DNA of 64,000 bases from Eubacterium sp. (GCA_024684035.1 JAIKXQ010000031.1:53957-117956); one strand, 5' to 3'. Counted from the stretch's first letter, positions 42,184 through 50,968 are shown. The notes: a model not told the origin generated them from the letters alone. Translations and numbers: made by a program.

Positions 42184-43095
42184 ATGAGAGAAGAGATATT
42201 CAAGAAATTTCAGAAGATCCTCGGAGAAGATCAGGTGATCTGTGGGGAACCCATGAGCAGACATACCACTTTCCGGATCGGCGGACCGGCAGATTACTTC
42301 CTTAGGCCGGCAGGCGCGGAGGAGATCCGGGATGCCATCGCATATTGCAGGGAGGTGGAACTTCCCTGCTTTATCCTCGGAAACGGAAGCAATCTTCTGG
42401 TCAGTGACGAGGGATTCCGGGGAGCGGTCATTCAGGTTGATCACAGAATGCAGGAAATCACTGTGGAAGGCCGGGCGATCCGTGCACAGGCGGGAGTTCT
42501 GCTCTCCAAAGCAGCAGCGGTCGCAAGGGATCACTCTCTGACCGGTCTGGAATTTGCCTCCGGTATTCCCGGAACCCTGGGAGGCGGTGTCTCCATGAAC
42601 GCCGGTGCTTATGGCGGTGAACTGAAGGATGTTCTGGTGCGTGTACGGGTGGTGGACAGAGATCTTCAGATCCGGGACATTGAAGCCGGGGATCTGGATC
42701 TCGGATACCGGCACAGCAGGATTCAGGATGAGGAGATGGTTGTAACAGATGTGACATTGGAATTGATGGAAGGCCGGCTGGAGGAGATTTCCTCCAGAAT
42801 GAATGAGCTGCGTGAGGCCAGAACCTCGAAACAGCCTCTGGAATTTCCCAGCGCGGGAAGCACCTTTAAGAGGCCGGAGGGATATTTTGCCGGAAAGCTG
42901 ATCATGGATGCAGGGCTGAAAGGTTTCCGTGTGGGCGACGCCCAGGTTTCGGAGAAACACTGTGGCTTTGTGATCAACCGTGGCGCGGCGACAGCAAAGG
43001 ATGTATGTACGTTGATTAAGAGCGTACAGGAAAAAATCCGGGAAAAGGACGGTGTTCTTCTGGAACCGGAGATCCGCTTCCTGGGATTTGACTGA
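42184..43095 (+). CDS. murB: UDP-N-acetylmuramate dehydrogenase
   Basis: 303 residues. An FAD-binding enzyme that reduces UDP-GlcNAc-enolpyruvate to UDP-MurNAc in peptidoglycan synthesis. Visible are TTFRIGGPADYFLRP (about 29-43), NGSNLLVSDEGFRGAVI, GLEFASGIPGTLGGGVSMNAGAYGG with the conserved GxP core, and SAGSTFKRPEGYFAGKLI with the active-site Ser and the shortened type II C-terminus. ATG 42184 gives the usual length; a GTG at 42127 in the same frame would add 19 residues outside the family. First gene of murB-rapZ-whiA-crh. Confidence 0.94.
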   Translation: MREEIFKKFQKILGEDQVICGEPMSRHTTFRIGGPADYFLRPAGAEEIRDAIAYCREVELPCFILGNGSNLLVSDEGFRGAVIQVDHRMQEITVEGRAIRAQAGVLLSKAAAVARDHSLTGLEFASGIPGTLGGGVSMNAGAYGGELKDVLVRVRVVDRDLQIRDIEAGDLDLGYRHSRIQDEEMVVTDVTLELMEGRLEEISSRMNELREARTSKQPLEFPSAGSTFKRPEGYFAGKLIMDAGLKGFRVGDAQVSEKHCGFVINRGAATAKDVCTLIKSVQEKIREKDGVLLEPEIRFLGFD

Positions 43096-43114
43096 TTCCG
43101 TCGGGAGGAAAAAA

Positions 43115-44002
43115 ATGGCATTACAACTAGTATTCGTGACGGGAATGTCCGGAGCGGGAAAATCCACAGCTCTGAAAATGCTGGAGGATATCGGCTTTTT
43201 CTGTATTGACAACCTGCCGATTCCGCTCATCGGCAAATTTGTTCAGCTGACGGCCGACGGCGAAGAAAGCAAGATCACACAGGTGGCCATGGGCGTCGAT
43301 GTGCGAAGCGGAGAGAAACTGGCCGACCTTCGAAGCGTTTTGGATGAGTTGTCCGAGGGCGGCGTCGATTACAAGATTCTGTTCCTCGACGCAGATGGTT
43401 CCACGCTGGTGAAGAGATACAAGGAGACAAGGCGGAGCCATCCTCTGGCAAGAAACGGCCGGATCGAGGCGGGAATCGCGGAAGAGCGCCAGTGCCTTGC
43501 CTTTTTGAAAAACGAGAGCGACTATATTCTCGACACAAGTCAGCTGCTTACGAGGGAATTGAGGGCAGAGCTGGAGAGGATTTTTGTTCACAATGAGAAT
43601 TTCAAGAGTCTCATGATCACTGTCCTTTCTTTCGGCTTCAAATACGGCATACCGGCGGACGCGGATCTTGTCTTCGACGTGAGGTTTCTGCCGAATCCCT
43701 ATTATATTCCGGAGCTCCGGGCTCAGACGGGAAAGGATGCTCCCGTTCATGACTTTGTGATGAAGTACGACATATCCCGCGTCTTCATAGAGAAGCTGGT
43801 GGATCTGATCCGTTTCCTGATCCCGAATTATATTGAAGAGGGAAAGAATCAGCTGGTGATCTCCGTGGGATGCACCGGCGGAAAGCACCGGTCGGTGACA
43901 CTGGCGGAAGAACTCTTTGACAGACTCAACGGCGGCGAGGGATACGGACTGCGCATTGAGCACAGGGATATCGATAAAGATTCTTTAAGAAAAAAGGTGT
44001 AA
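43115..44002 (+). CDS. rapZ: RNase adapter / nucleotide-binding protein RapZ
   Basis: 295 residues. Walker A GMSGAGKST at 10-18, Walker B-like FLDAD near 90, and the C-terminal domain with FGFKYG, DVRFLPNPYY and CTGGKHRSV that binds glucosamine-6-phosphate in E. coli RapZ. In Gram-positives (YvcJ) it binds nucleotides and affects competence and cell-wall precursor control; a link to small RNAs is not established there. GGGAGGA precedes the ATG. It sits between murB and whiA with 3 bp before whiA. Confidence 0.93.
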   Translation: MALQLVFVTGMSGAGKSTALKMLEDIGFFCIDNLPIPLIGKFVQLTADGEESKITQVAMGVDVRSGEKLADLRSVLDELSEGGVDYKILFLDADGSTLVKRYKETRRSHPLARNGRIEAGIAEERQCLAFLKNESDYILDTSQLLTRELRAELERIFVHNENFKSLMITVLSFGFKYGIPADADLVFDVRFLPNPYYIPELRAQTGKDAPVHDFVMKYDISRVFIEKLVDLIRFLIPNYIEEGKNQLVISVGCTGGKHRSVTLAEELFDRLNGGEGYGLRIEHRDIDKDSLRKKV

Positions 44003-44005
44003 CCT

Positions 44006-44974
44006 ATGTCTTTTTCCAGTGAAGTGAAAAAAGAACTGGCGGGGCAGATCGGAAATGCCCGGCATTGTCAGATCGCGGAGCTGGCGGCTCTGCTGATCTT
44101 CTGCTGTACCGTCCGCGCCACGGACGAGGGGGAGATTCACATCGATTACGAGAGTGAACACCTGGATGTCACGGAGAAATATGTCACGCTTCTGAAAAAG
44201 CTCTTTCATATTTCACCGGAGATCATCGTCAAGCCGGATCTTCGCAGAAGAAAAAAAGAAGTATATCAGGTCAAAATCACAGACCGCAAGCTGGCCATCA
44301 CGATTCTGCAGCTGGTGCGTTTTCTCTCGGACAGTGAGGATATTGCCGAAGATGTGCCTCTGGTACATCAGGTAATTCTCAACAGAAGCTGCTGCAGGCG
44401 GGCTTTCCTTAGGGGAGCCTTTCTGGCTGCCGGCTCCGTCAGCGATCCTGAAAAGTCCTATCATTTTGAGATTGTCTGCGGGGAAGCCAAGCTGTCGGAT
44501 CAGCTCTGTGAGCTGATGGTGGAGCTTGGCATAGACGCCCGGCGGGTGCGGAGACAGAAGTACGAGATCACCTATGTCAAGGGCAGTGAACAGATCGCGG
44601 ATCTTCTTGGAATGATGGAGGCCAGAGTGATGATGCTGCAGTATGAGAACTCCAGAATCATCAACGAAGTGCGGGGCAATATCAACCGGAAGGTGAATTG
44701 CGAGACCGCAAATATCAACAAGACGGCCAACGCGGCCGCCAGACAGATCGAGGATATCGAACTGATCGAGAGCACCATGGGACTTTCTAAATTGCCGAAT
44801 GGACTTGACGAAATGGCAAGGGTTCGGTTACAATATCCAACAGCGACACTTTCAGAACTGGGTGATCTGATAAATCCACCGGTTGGAAAATCGGGAGTGA
44901 ATCACCGCCTGAGGAAGATCGGCGAGATCGCAGAGAGGATTAGAACACAAGGAGGCAGTATTCGAAATGGTTAA
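44006..44974 (+). CDS. whiA: DNA-binding protein WhiA
   Basis: 322 residues. It has a degenerate LAGLIDADG homing-endonuclease fold at the N-terminus (FSSEVKKELAG, CCRRAFLRGAFLAAGSVSDPE) and a C-terminal HTH with LPNGLDEMARVRLQYPTATLSELGDLINPPVGKSGVNHRLRKI. WhiA is a DNA-binding regulator of cell division and, in Bacillus, cell-cycle and lipid traits. It starts 3 bp after rapZ, and overlaps the Crh-like gene by 8 bases. In many Firmicutes glmR (yvcK) lies between rapZ and whiA; here it does not. Confidence 0.95.
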   Translation: MSFSSEVKKELAGQIGNARHCQIAELAALLIFCCTVRATDEGEIHIDYESEHLDVTEKYVTLLKKLFHISPEIIVKPDLRRRKKEVYQVKITDRKLAITILQLVRFLSDSEDIAEDVPLVHQVILNRSCCRRAFLRGAFLAAGSVSDPEKSYHFEIVCGEAKLSDQLCELMVELGIDARRVRRQKYEITYVKGSEQIADLLGMMEARVMMLQYENSRIINEVRGNINRKVNCETANINKTANAAARQIEDIELIESTMGLSKLPNGLDEMARVRLQYPTATLSELGDLINPPVGKSGVNHRLRKIGEIAERIRTQGGSIRNG

Positions 44975-45224
44975 GGACAGTGTTACGATACAGATTTCCA
45001 GCGGACTGGAGACTAGACCGATTGCAATGCTTGTACAGGTTGCAAGCCAGTATCAGAGTGTGATCAAGCTGGAAAGCGGCACAAAGGAAGTGAACGCCAA
45101 GAGCATTATGGGAATGATGACACTGGGTCTGGACAACGGAGAGAGTGTGACAATCACAGCGGACGGTCCGGATGAAGACGAGGCCATGGCCAGTGTAAAG
45201 GATTATCTGACACAGGACAGATAA
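44967..45224 (+). CDS. crh: Crh-like HPr paralogue without the phosphorylatable His
   Basis: 85 residues with the HPr fold. The PTS phosphorylation site is lost: the position of His15 is Glu15 (GLETRP instead of GxHARP), while the regulatory Ser46 in NAKSIMGMM is kept. That is the pattern of Crh, which is phosphorylated only by HPr kinase at Ser46 and then acts as co-repressor with CcpA in carbon catabolite repression; Bacillus Crh has Gln at position 15. Location right after whiA also matches Bacillus crh. It overlaps whiA by 8 bases with AAGGAGG at 44949-44955. Confidence 0.85.
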   Translation: MVKDSVTIQISSGLETRPIAMLVQVASQYQSVIKLESGTKEVNAKSIMGMMTLGLDNGESVTITADGPDEDEAMASVKDYLTQDR

Positions 45225-45254
45225 AGAATAGACTGCATAACATAATATGTAAAT

Positions 45255-45288
45255 AAAAACAGCGTCTGCTTTTGCAGACGCTGTTTTT
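45255..45288. terminator. bidirectional terminator after crh
   Basis: Perfect 15-bp stem AAAAACAGCGTCTGC (45255-45269) and GCAGACGCTGTTTTT (45274-45288), TTTT loop. Confidence 0.9.
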
Positions 45289-45329
45289 ATCTCATAGGAA
45301 ATTCCTCCGAATTTCCCATGAGACAAAAA
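45289..45329. repeat. dispersed palindromic repeat A, copy 10 (most symmetric)
   Basis: ATCTCATAGGAAATT, CCTCCG, AATTTCCCATGAGACAAAA. Arms pair over about 14 bp with one mismatch. It lies exactly between the two terminators of the convergent crh and mecA genes. Confidence 0.7.
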
Positions 45330-45358
45330 ACAAGCCGCGGCATATCGCCACGGCTTGT
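45330..45358 (-). terminator. terminator of mecA
   Basis: ACAAGCCG (45330-45337) and CGGCTTGT (45351-45358); on the minus strand the stem is followed by TTTTTT supplied by the end of repeat A copy 10. Confidence 0.75.
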
Positions 45359-45374
45359 TGCAATCGCTGTGAAA

Positions 45375-46172
45375 TTACAGAGTTTCCAGTTTCTGAACGG
45401 CGTTGCTCTTGATCAGCACGTTTCCGTGCTCCCGAAGCCATGTCTCGGTGGATTCTGTGAAACTCTCTTTCTGACCGTACTCGGAAAGAATATTGCAAAC
45501 CCGGTTGAAGTTCTCCGGTGAAGTTGATGACTGACGGAGAACCAGGTAGTAGTTCGGCACATCGGTATCTCTGCGGTACAGACTGTTGCGGCCGGTGTAC
45601 ATACCGTTGAGTGCATGGGCTGCATCGATGACTCTGTCCAGATTGTCGAAGCGGTAGCTCTGTCTCAGATTGACAGCGTTCTTGCTGTTGGGACTGATGT
45701 GATGAGGAGAAGCGGAATCTGCACCGGCAGCTGTCTCTGCCTGATTCTCCTTCTCGTCCCGCCTTGCGGCCTGGGCTTTCGCCTCGCTCTCGGCCATCTT
45801 CTTGGCATTGTAGATCTTGTGGAACAGATCCAGAATCTCATCGGCACCACTGTGTGCCTTCGGTTTCGCCGAATCATCTTCTGTGGACTGTGTAAATCTG
45901 GAAAAACGTGTATCAAGTTCCTCGGGATCATCGACCTTGGTGATGATAAGAACGATGCTCTCGGAGGACGTTGGAATTGCCTCAATCATAAGAGGGGAAT
46001 TACCGGACTCAAAGCCTACTTCGTAATGAGCTTCCTGCATCATGTCCTGAAAGAGAAGCTTTGCTTTTTCGGAGCCGTACGCCAGTTCCGTCAGCTGGAT
46101 ATTGCGGCTGCTCAAGTCTTCGCGGGTAAGTGTACATCGGATCTGATTTTCGCTTATTTTCTCAATTTTCAT
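45375..46172 (-). CDS. mecA: adaptor protein MecA
   Basis: 265 residues. The N-terminal domain (MKIEKISENQIRCTLTREDL, then LLFQDMMQEAHYEVGFE) recognises substrates; a Lys/Ala/Glu-rich linker (about 100-160) follows; the C-terminal ClpC-binding domain carries LDRVIDAAHALNGMYTGRNSLYR and YYLVLRQS. MecA delivers targets to the ClpC/ClpP protease and switches on ClpC assembly. The linker is longer than in Bacillus MecA (218 residues). Convergent with crh. Upstream on its 5' side lie two 25-bp tandem repeats. Confidence 0.9.
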   Translation of the reverse strand: MKIEKISENQIRCTLTREDLSSRNIQLTELAYGSEKAKLLFQDMMQEAHYEVGFESGNSPLMIEAIPTSSESIVLIITKVDDPEELDTRFSRFTQSTEDDSAKPKAHSGADEILDLFHKIYNAKKMAESEAKAQAARRDEKENQAETAAGADSASPHHISPNSKNAVNLRQSYRFDNLDRVIDAAHALNGMYTGRNSLYRRDTDVPNYYLVLRQSSTSPENFNRVCNILSEYGQKESFTESTETWLREHGNVLIKSNAVQKLETL

Positions 46173-46215
46173 CTTATCACTTCCTCTCAGCCTCAGTATA
46201 TAACAGCAGTCATGT

Positions 46216-46265
46216 AAAAGTAAAGAAAATCCCGTCCTTTAAAAGTAAAGAAAATCCCGTCCTTT
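46216..46265. repeat. 25-bp tandem duplication upstream of mecA
   Basis: AAAAGTAAAGAAAATCCCGT plus CCTTT occurs twice in a row (46216-46240, 46241-46265). Confidence 0.85.
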
Positions 46266-46552
46266 TTGAAAATATACAGCGTATATACGGAACGTGCGTT
46301 TCTGTGGATGGAGAATGTAAAAAAAATAATCTGCACTTGCAATTACAAAACAAAACTATATAATAAATATTGTGAAAGCAGTTCACATCCGCGAAGAAAA
46401 GAGAAAAGAGGTGAGGCCGTTGGGCTCCTGAATTCTGATCTTGCGGACGGTATATTATGAACGAAGTTGAACTGTAATATGTAGTGATTTATCCATCTAT
46501 AAGCAACTATAAAGCAATTATTATTCAAGCATTATCCAGGTTTTTATCTATC

Positions 46553-46588
46553 GCCGGAGATCTCCGGCAGACATCGGTTTATCGATGT
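46553..46588. other. two adjacent hairpins in a gene-free AT-rich stretch
   Basis: Perfect 16-base palindrome GCCGGAGATCTCCGGC (46553-46568) then ACATCG/CGATGT (46571-46588). The stretch 46173-46794 holds no gene that I can support besides the tandem duplication and these hairpins. Confidence 0.5.
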
Positions 46589-46794
46589 TATTATCCCCAA
46601 TGTATCCATTAACAAAGATTGAATAAAGATTTAATCCAGGAAAAGTACTGCGGATGGTGGCTGCTTTTACACGGGATTCGTACTACCCTCTATGTAATAT
46701 ATGCAATGCTATACAAATCTATGTAAATTCATGCAAATTCAAATCAGTATAGTTCAAGAAATGATCAAGTTTGTCTATTCACACTTATACTCAA

Positions 46795-47022
46795 ATGAAA
46801 AATCAGCAAACACAAAAATACGAAAAGATCTTAAAGACGTTGCGTCGCTATCGTCGTGAGGGCTGGGAGCTGAAGCTCGAGGACGAGTACAGCACGCCGA
46901 AGGAAATTGCAAAAGCAAGAGCTGTCTGTGAGGATACCTGTGATTACATGCCTGATTTCATTGTGGATCCACAGACAGGACACAAGTTTATTAATCATAA
47001 TTTCGTCCGTAATGAGTGTTGA
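46795..47022 (+). CDS. small hypothetical protein, 75 residues
   Basis: A charged, soluble 75-residue protein beginning MKNQQTQKYEKILKTLRRYRREGWELKLEDE. The second half has paired Cys (CEDTC) and a final Cys, with HKFINHNFVRNEC, which might bind a metal. I do not recognise a family. ATG 46795 has only a poor ribosome-binding site; a TTG eight codons upstream is no better. Codon use looks normal. It stands alone before a 440-bp stretch with structured non-coding sequence. Confidence 0.5.
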   Translation: MKNQQTQKYEKILKTLRRYRREGWELKLEDEYSTPKEIAKARAVCEDTCDYMPDFIVDPQTGHKFINHNFVRNEC

Positions 47023-47027
47023 AATAA

Positions 47028-47127
47028 GGCACCGGCTGTGAATTCTCGTCTCACAGGAAAATCTTTCGGGATTCTGTGAGAGAAGAGGGATCTGTGAATA
47101 TCTGACGAAACAGAGACCGCCGGTGCC
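47028..47127. ncRNA. candidate structured RNA element enclosing repeat A copy 11
   Basis: Outer perfect 9-bp stem GGCACCGGC (47028-47036) with GCCGGTGCC (47119-47127); inside it a perfect 8-bp stem TCTCACAG (47049-47056) with CTGTGAGA (47074-47081). No open reading frame of note. Transcription from the small gene upstream would include it, ending at the terminator at 47228-47272. Assignment as RNA is inference from pairing only. Confidence 0.35.
47044..47085. repeat. dispersed palindromic repeat A, copy 11 (divergent)
   Basis: GTCTCACAGGAAAATC, TTTCG, GGATTCTGTGAGAGA; same plan with compensating changes in both arms. Confidence 0.45.
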
Positions 47128-47227
47128 GTCTTTCGAAAAACGCGGGTTCGGGAGGAGAAAAAACAGTTTTTAATTGCCGATAAAACCAAAATTCCGGAAC
47201 TGAGCATATGTAAACGAAAATGATAAG

Positions 47228-47272
47228 AAAAGCGCAGTTGTCTTCCGAGTGGACGGACAATTGCGCTTTTTT
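47228..47272 (+). terminator. rho-independent terminator
   Basis: AAAAGCGCAGTTGTC (47228-47242) and GACAATTGCGCTTTT (47256-47270), one wobble, then T-run. Confidence 0.8.
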
Positions 47273-47378
47273 GTCTGAATAGCACCGGTAACAATCCGCC
47301 TCCGGGAGGAAAAATGCGGGGAATGAGGGCGAAAAGGCCGGATTCGAAGCCGAAGGGCGGGTGGCCGGATTCTTGCCA

Positions 47379-47406
47379 TTGCAGATTGAACATGCTAAAA
47401 TAAAAT
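47379..47406 (+). promoter_or_regulatory. promoter for the GH18/SH3 gene
   Basis: TTGCAG (47379-47384), 16-nt spacer, TAAAAT (47401-47406). Confidence 0.5.
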
Positions 47407-47464
47407 GATATTTATATTGAACTAAGTGTGCCTTGTGGGGAGGCAGAACGGAGGGTTTTTACAA

Positions 47465-49135
47465 ATGGCCGCAAAGAGGTCCAGAAGAAAAAAGACAGTG
47501 CTTCCGCTGATTCTTATGCTTGCAGCGGTGGCTTTGATTATTGTGCTTGCAGGTGGATATTTCGTTACGCATTCGGAATCCGGAAGAGAGATGGACAAGA
47601 GAAGCTATTACGGAATCACCGGCGACAGTCAGGTCGCACTGATCGTCAATGACAAGGTTCTCGATACCTTCGGACTTGTGAAAAACGGTCGGATCTATCT
47701 CGATTACGATACGGTAAGCAGTACGTTTAACGGTGGCTTTTTCTGGGAGGAGGATGAACGGCAGATGCTGCTCACAATGCCTTCCGGTACGCTGAAATGG
47801 TCTGTAGACGAATCGGAGGAAGTGATTCTTATCGATGACACGATTTATATTTCTGCGGATTGTGTCATGGAGAACTCGGATATCGACATGGAGATTTTCG
47901 ACAATCCGAGCAGAATTGTTGCAAGAACCAACTGGAAAAATATCGCTGCCGAGACCATGGTTGAGGATGCACCCGTCCGCTTCCGCGGCGGCCCGAAGTC
48001 GGAGATTCTCACGAGAGTAAAAGCCGGGGATACGGTGGTTCTCACTGCTCACGCAGATGACTGGTGTGAGGTTTCCACAGCGGACGGCTATATCGGTTAT
48101 GTCAAAAAGAAACAGCTGAAAACGGCGCCGGCAGGCACAATCTCTCACACCACGGACAAGAAGTTCCTTTTCAAAAAGGTTATGGTTGATCACAAGATCA
48201 ATCTGGCGTGGCATTATATCGGCTCTGTGGAGAACAATGCGAGTCTCGACGAAGTGACAGCCGGTGCGACGGGCTTGAACACCATCGCGCCGACCTGGTT
48301 CAAACTGGCCGATGAGAATGGAAATCTTATTTCCTATGCGACCGCGGATTATGTGACTGCTGCCCACAATAAGAATATGCAGGTCTGGGGAACTCTCCAG
48401 GATGTCTATGGAGACGGACTGAATATCGAGAATCTTCTCAAGAGGGAATCCGTCCGGGAGACCATCATCAACTCCCTTCTTCAGATCGCAGCGGAGACAG
48501 GAATGGATGGTATCAACGTAGATATTGAGACCATCGGTGCAGAAAACGTCGGGCAGTACCTGCAGTTCCTCCGGGAACTCAGCGTGGCGGCTCATGAACA
48601 GAATCTGACAATCTCCGTGGATAACTATGTACCGCTGTATACCACCTATCTGAACCGCCGGGAGCAGGCGAAGACCGTGGATTATCTCGTGATCATGGGA
48701 TATGACGAGCATACGGCGGGCTCCGTCGAGGTTGGCTCCAATGCCTCGCTTCCTTTTGTAAAACAGGGAATCGAGGACACTCTCTCAGAGGTATCAAAGA
48801 CACAGGTCATCAATGCCATTCCTTTCTATACAAGAGCATGGACGAAGCCGACATCCGACGAGGATCCGTCCAACATTGCCCTTGGAATGGATGACGCGGA
48901 TCTCTGGGTACAGCAGAATGGAATAAAGACAGACTGGGACGCTTCTCTGGGACAGTACAAGGGCTCCGTTGAGACACACGAGGGAACCCTGAGTATCTGG
49001 CTTGAGGAAGAGAAGTCCATAGAGGAGAAGATGAAACTGATCAATTCCTACGATCTTGCGGGAGTTGCCGAGTGGAGGCTTGGCTTCGAGCGTTCCAGTG
49101 TCTGGGGAATTATAAATAAGTATTTGAATTCATAA
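47465..49135 (+). CDS. SH3-domain and GH18 (YaaH-like) cell-wall glycosidase
   Basis: 556 residues. A basic start (KRSRRKK) and one membrane anchor (about 12-33) precede an external stalk-like domain (about 45-160), a bacterial SH3 domain (about 165-225, VRFRGGPKSEILTRVKAGD..YIGYVKK) and a glycoside hydrolase family 18 barrel. The catalytic DGxxxDxE motif reads DGINVDIE with acid Glu355. Such YaaH/YdhD-type proteins cleave peptidoglycan or related glycans in the wall. ATG 47465 follows GGAGGG; the frame upstream lacks the basic anchor. The DivIVA-like gene follows after 14 bp, so the two are probably co-transcribed. Confidence 0.88.
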   Translation: MAAKRSRRKKTVLPLILMLAAVALIIVLAGGYFVTHSESGREMDKRSYYGITGDSQVALIVNDKVLDTFGLVKNGRIYLDYDTVSSTFNGGFFWEEDERQMLLTMPSGTLKWSVDESEEVILIDDTIYISADCVMENSDIDMEIFDNPSRIVARTNWKNIAAETMVEDAPVRFRGGPKSEILTRVKAGDTVVLTAHADDWCEVSTADGYIGYVKKKQLKTAPAGTISHTTDKKFLFKKVMVDHKINLAWHYIGSVENNASLDEVTAGATGLNTIAPTWFKLADENGNLISYATADYVTAAHNKNMQVWGTLQDVYGDGLNIENLLKRESVRETIINSLLQIAAETGMDGINVDIETIGAENVGQYLQFLRELSVAAHEQNLTISVDNYVPLYTTYLNRREQAKTVDYLVIMGYDEHTAGSVEVGSNASLPFVKQGIEDTLSEVSKTQVINAIPFYTRAWTKPTSDEDPSNIALGMDDADLWVQQNGIKTDWDASLGQYKGSVETHEGTLSIWLEEEKSIEEKMKLINSYDLAGVAEWRLGFERSSVWGIINKYLNS

Positions 49136-49149
49136 GGGAGGAACAGATC

Positions 49150-49848
49150 ATGTCAGACGGCGACGAACTCTTCAAAACCACCGCCTTCGGTGGTTATGAC
49201 AAAGATGATGTTCAGGCGGAATTTCAGAGAATCAAGGATGACGCCTACCAGGAACAGCAGCGTCTGCAGGCCAGACTTGCGGCTGTAACCAGGGAACTTG
49301 ACCAGACCAGGATTCGCCTGGAGGCCAGAGAGAGAAAATTGGACGAGATGCAGGAGACACTGGCCGCGAAAGACAAGGAACTCCAGGATATGGAGAAGAC
49401 CATCCGGGAGAAATATCAGTCCTACGTCGACAATTACGAGACCATCGGAAGTCTGATCTACGAGGCAAAAATCCGTGCGAAACAGACGGATCGCGAGACC
49501 GAAGCCCAGAGACAGAGAGTTCTGGCGGACGCGCAGGCGGACGCACAGAGAATCCGCGAAGAGGCACAGGCAGAGGCGCAGAAAACTCTGGACGATGTGC
49601 AGCGTCAGGTTGATGAAAAGACCCGTGAGGGAAAGCTTCAGTACATTGCTGTACAGGAAGAACTCAGCAAGATTGTAGACATCTTCGGTCAGGTACAGAA
49701 GCAGTTTATGAATTCCTACAGGGATATACAGAAAATAGTCAGTGAAAATCCGGGTGATTCTTTTGAAGCACTGGATCCCTACGAGAATGGGGAGCCGGAG
49801 ATGGAGAACCTTGAGATTTTTACGAGTAATGATGAGGAAGTGGAATAA
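49150..49848 (+). CDS. DivIVA-like coiled-coil protein
   Basis: 232 residues. The N-terminal TTAFGGYDKDDVQAEFQRIKD (about 10-30) has the FxGYxxxDV signature of DivIVA/GpsB membrane-curvature binding domains. It is followed by a long coiled coil (about 30-180) full of Glu, Arg, Gln and Ala, and an acidic tail. DivIVA proteins gather at division sites and cell poles and recruit partners. The specific role here is unknown, but the neighbour is a cell-wall hydrolase with which it forms an apparent operon. AGGGAGGA is the ribosome-binding site; sua5 follows after 3 bp. Confidence 0.75.
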   Translation: MSDGDELFKTTAFGGYDKDDVQAEFQRIKDDAYQEQQRLQARLAAVTRELDQTRIRLEARERKLDEMQETLAAKDKELQDMEKTIREKYQSYVDNYETIGSLIYEAKIRAKQTDRETEAQRQRVLADAQADAQRIREEAQAEAQKTLDDVQRQVDEKTREGKLQYIAVQEELSKIVDIFGQVQKQFMNSYRDIQKIVSENPGDSFEALDPYENGEPEMENLEIFTSNDEEVE

Positions 49849-49851
49849 GAA

Positions 49852-50919
49852 ATGAGTCACGCAATCATAGCGCGGATGACAGAAGACTGCCTGGATATGG
49901 AGGCACTGAAAAAAGCCGGTGAGATACTGGCCGGCGGCGGCCTGGTGGCTTTTCCGACCGAAACAGTTTACGGTCTCGGAGGAAATGCCCTGGATCCGGA
50001 GGCGTCCCGCAGGATTTATGCGGCGAAAGGGAGACCTTCCGATAATCCGCTGATTGTGCATATCGCGGACTGGGACAGTCTGACTCCCATTGTAAGCAGG
50101 ATACCGGAGAAGGCGAAGAAACTGGCCGATGCATACTGGCCGGGACCTTTGACCATGATTTTTGAAAAATCGGAGCTGGTGCCTTATGAGACAACAGGAG
50201 GATTGGAGACCGTGGCGGTCAGACTTCCGGCAAACAAAGTGGCGGTGGAGATGATCCGTCAGGCCGGAGGATATGTGGCTGCGCCAAGCGCGAATACCTC
50301 CGGACGCCCAAGCCCGACGCTGGCGTCTCACGTGGAGGAGGATCTGGGTGATCGGATCGATATGATCATCGACGGTGGTCAGGTAAATATCGGACTGGAG
50401 TCCACCATCGTGGACTTCACGGAGGAGATCCCCGTAATTCTCCGGCCCGGTTTTCTGAACAAAGAAATGCTGGAGGAGGTTCTCGGAGAAGTCCGGATCG
50501 ATCCGGGCATTATGGCTGAGAACACGCATATACGGCCCAAGGCACCGGGTATGCGCTACAAACACTACGCGCCAAAGGCGGATCTCGCCATCGTCGAGGG
50601 CGCGCCGGCAGCTGTTTTTTCCAAAATCCGGGAACTTGTCCGGGAGGGAATTGCGAAGGAACAGAGAGTCGGTGTGATCTGCACGGAGGAGAGCCGGAGT
50701 GAATATCCGGAGGGAATCGTCCGATGCATCGGAAGCAGAGCGGATGACAGAACCATTGCCCGGCATCTGTACGAGATCCTCAGGGATTTCGATGCGGACG
50801 GTGTGGATGCGATCTACTCGGAGTCTTTCGAGACGCCCCGCATGGGCCAGGCAATCATGAACCGTCTGATCAAGGCGGCGGGGCACGAGGTAATCCGCGC
50901 GGGCTCTGAAGATATATAA
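49852..50919 (+). CDS. sua5: L-threonylcarbamoyladenylate synthase (Sua5 type)
   Basis: 355 residues: an N-terminal YrdC-like domain (about 10-210) with ETVYGLGGNA, KGRPSDNPLIVH, WPGPLTMIF and APSANTSGRPSPT, and a C-terminal Sua5 domain (about 230-350), joined by the PGMRYKHYAPKA linker. It makes threonylcarbamoyl-AMP from threonine, bicarbonate and ATP for t6A modification of tRNAs reading ANN codons. GGAAG lies before the ATG. Followed by rpiB, an order also known from other Firmicutes. Confidence 0.94.
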   Translation: MSHAIIARMTEDCLDMEALKKAGEILAGGGLVAFPTETVYGLGGNALDPEASRRIYAAKGRPSDNPLIVHIADWDSLTPIVSRIPEKAKKLADAYWPGPLTMIFEKSELVPYETTGGLETVAVRLPANKVAVEMIRQAGGYVAAPSANTSGRPSPTLASHVEEDLGDRIDMIIDGGQVNIGLESTIVDFTEEIPVILRPGFLNKEMLEEVLGEVRIDPGIMAENTHIRPKAPGMRYKHYAPKADLAIVEGAPAAVFSKIRELVREGIAKEQRVGVICTEESRSEYPEGIVRCIGSRADDRTIARHLYEILRDFDADGVDAIYSESFETPRMGQAIMNRLIKAAGHEVIRAGSEDI

Positions 50920-50968
50920 GTCCGCGGAGAAAGAAGTAATAACCAGGTATTATCAGGAGGAATGAGAA

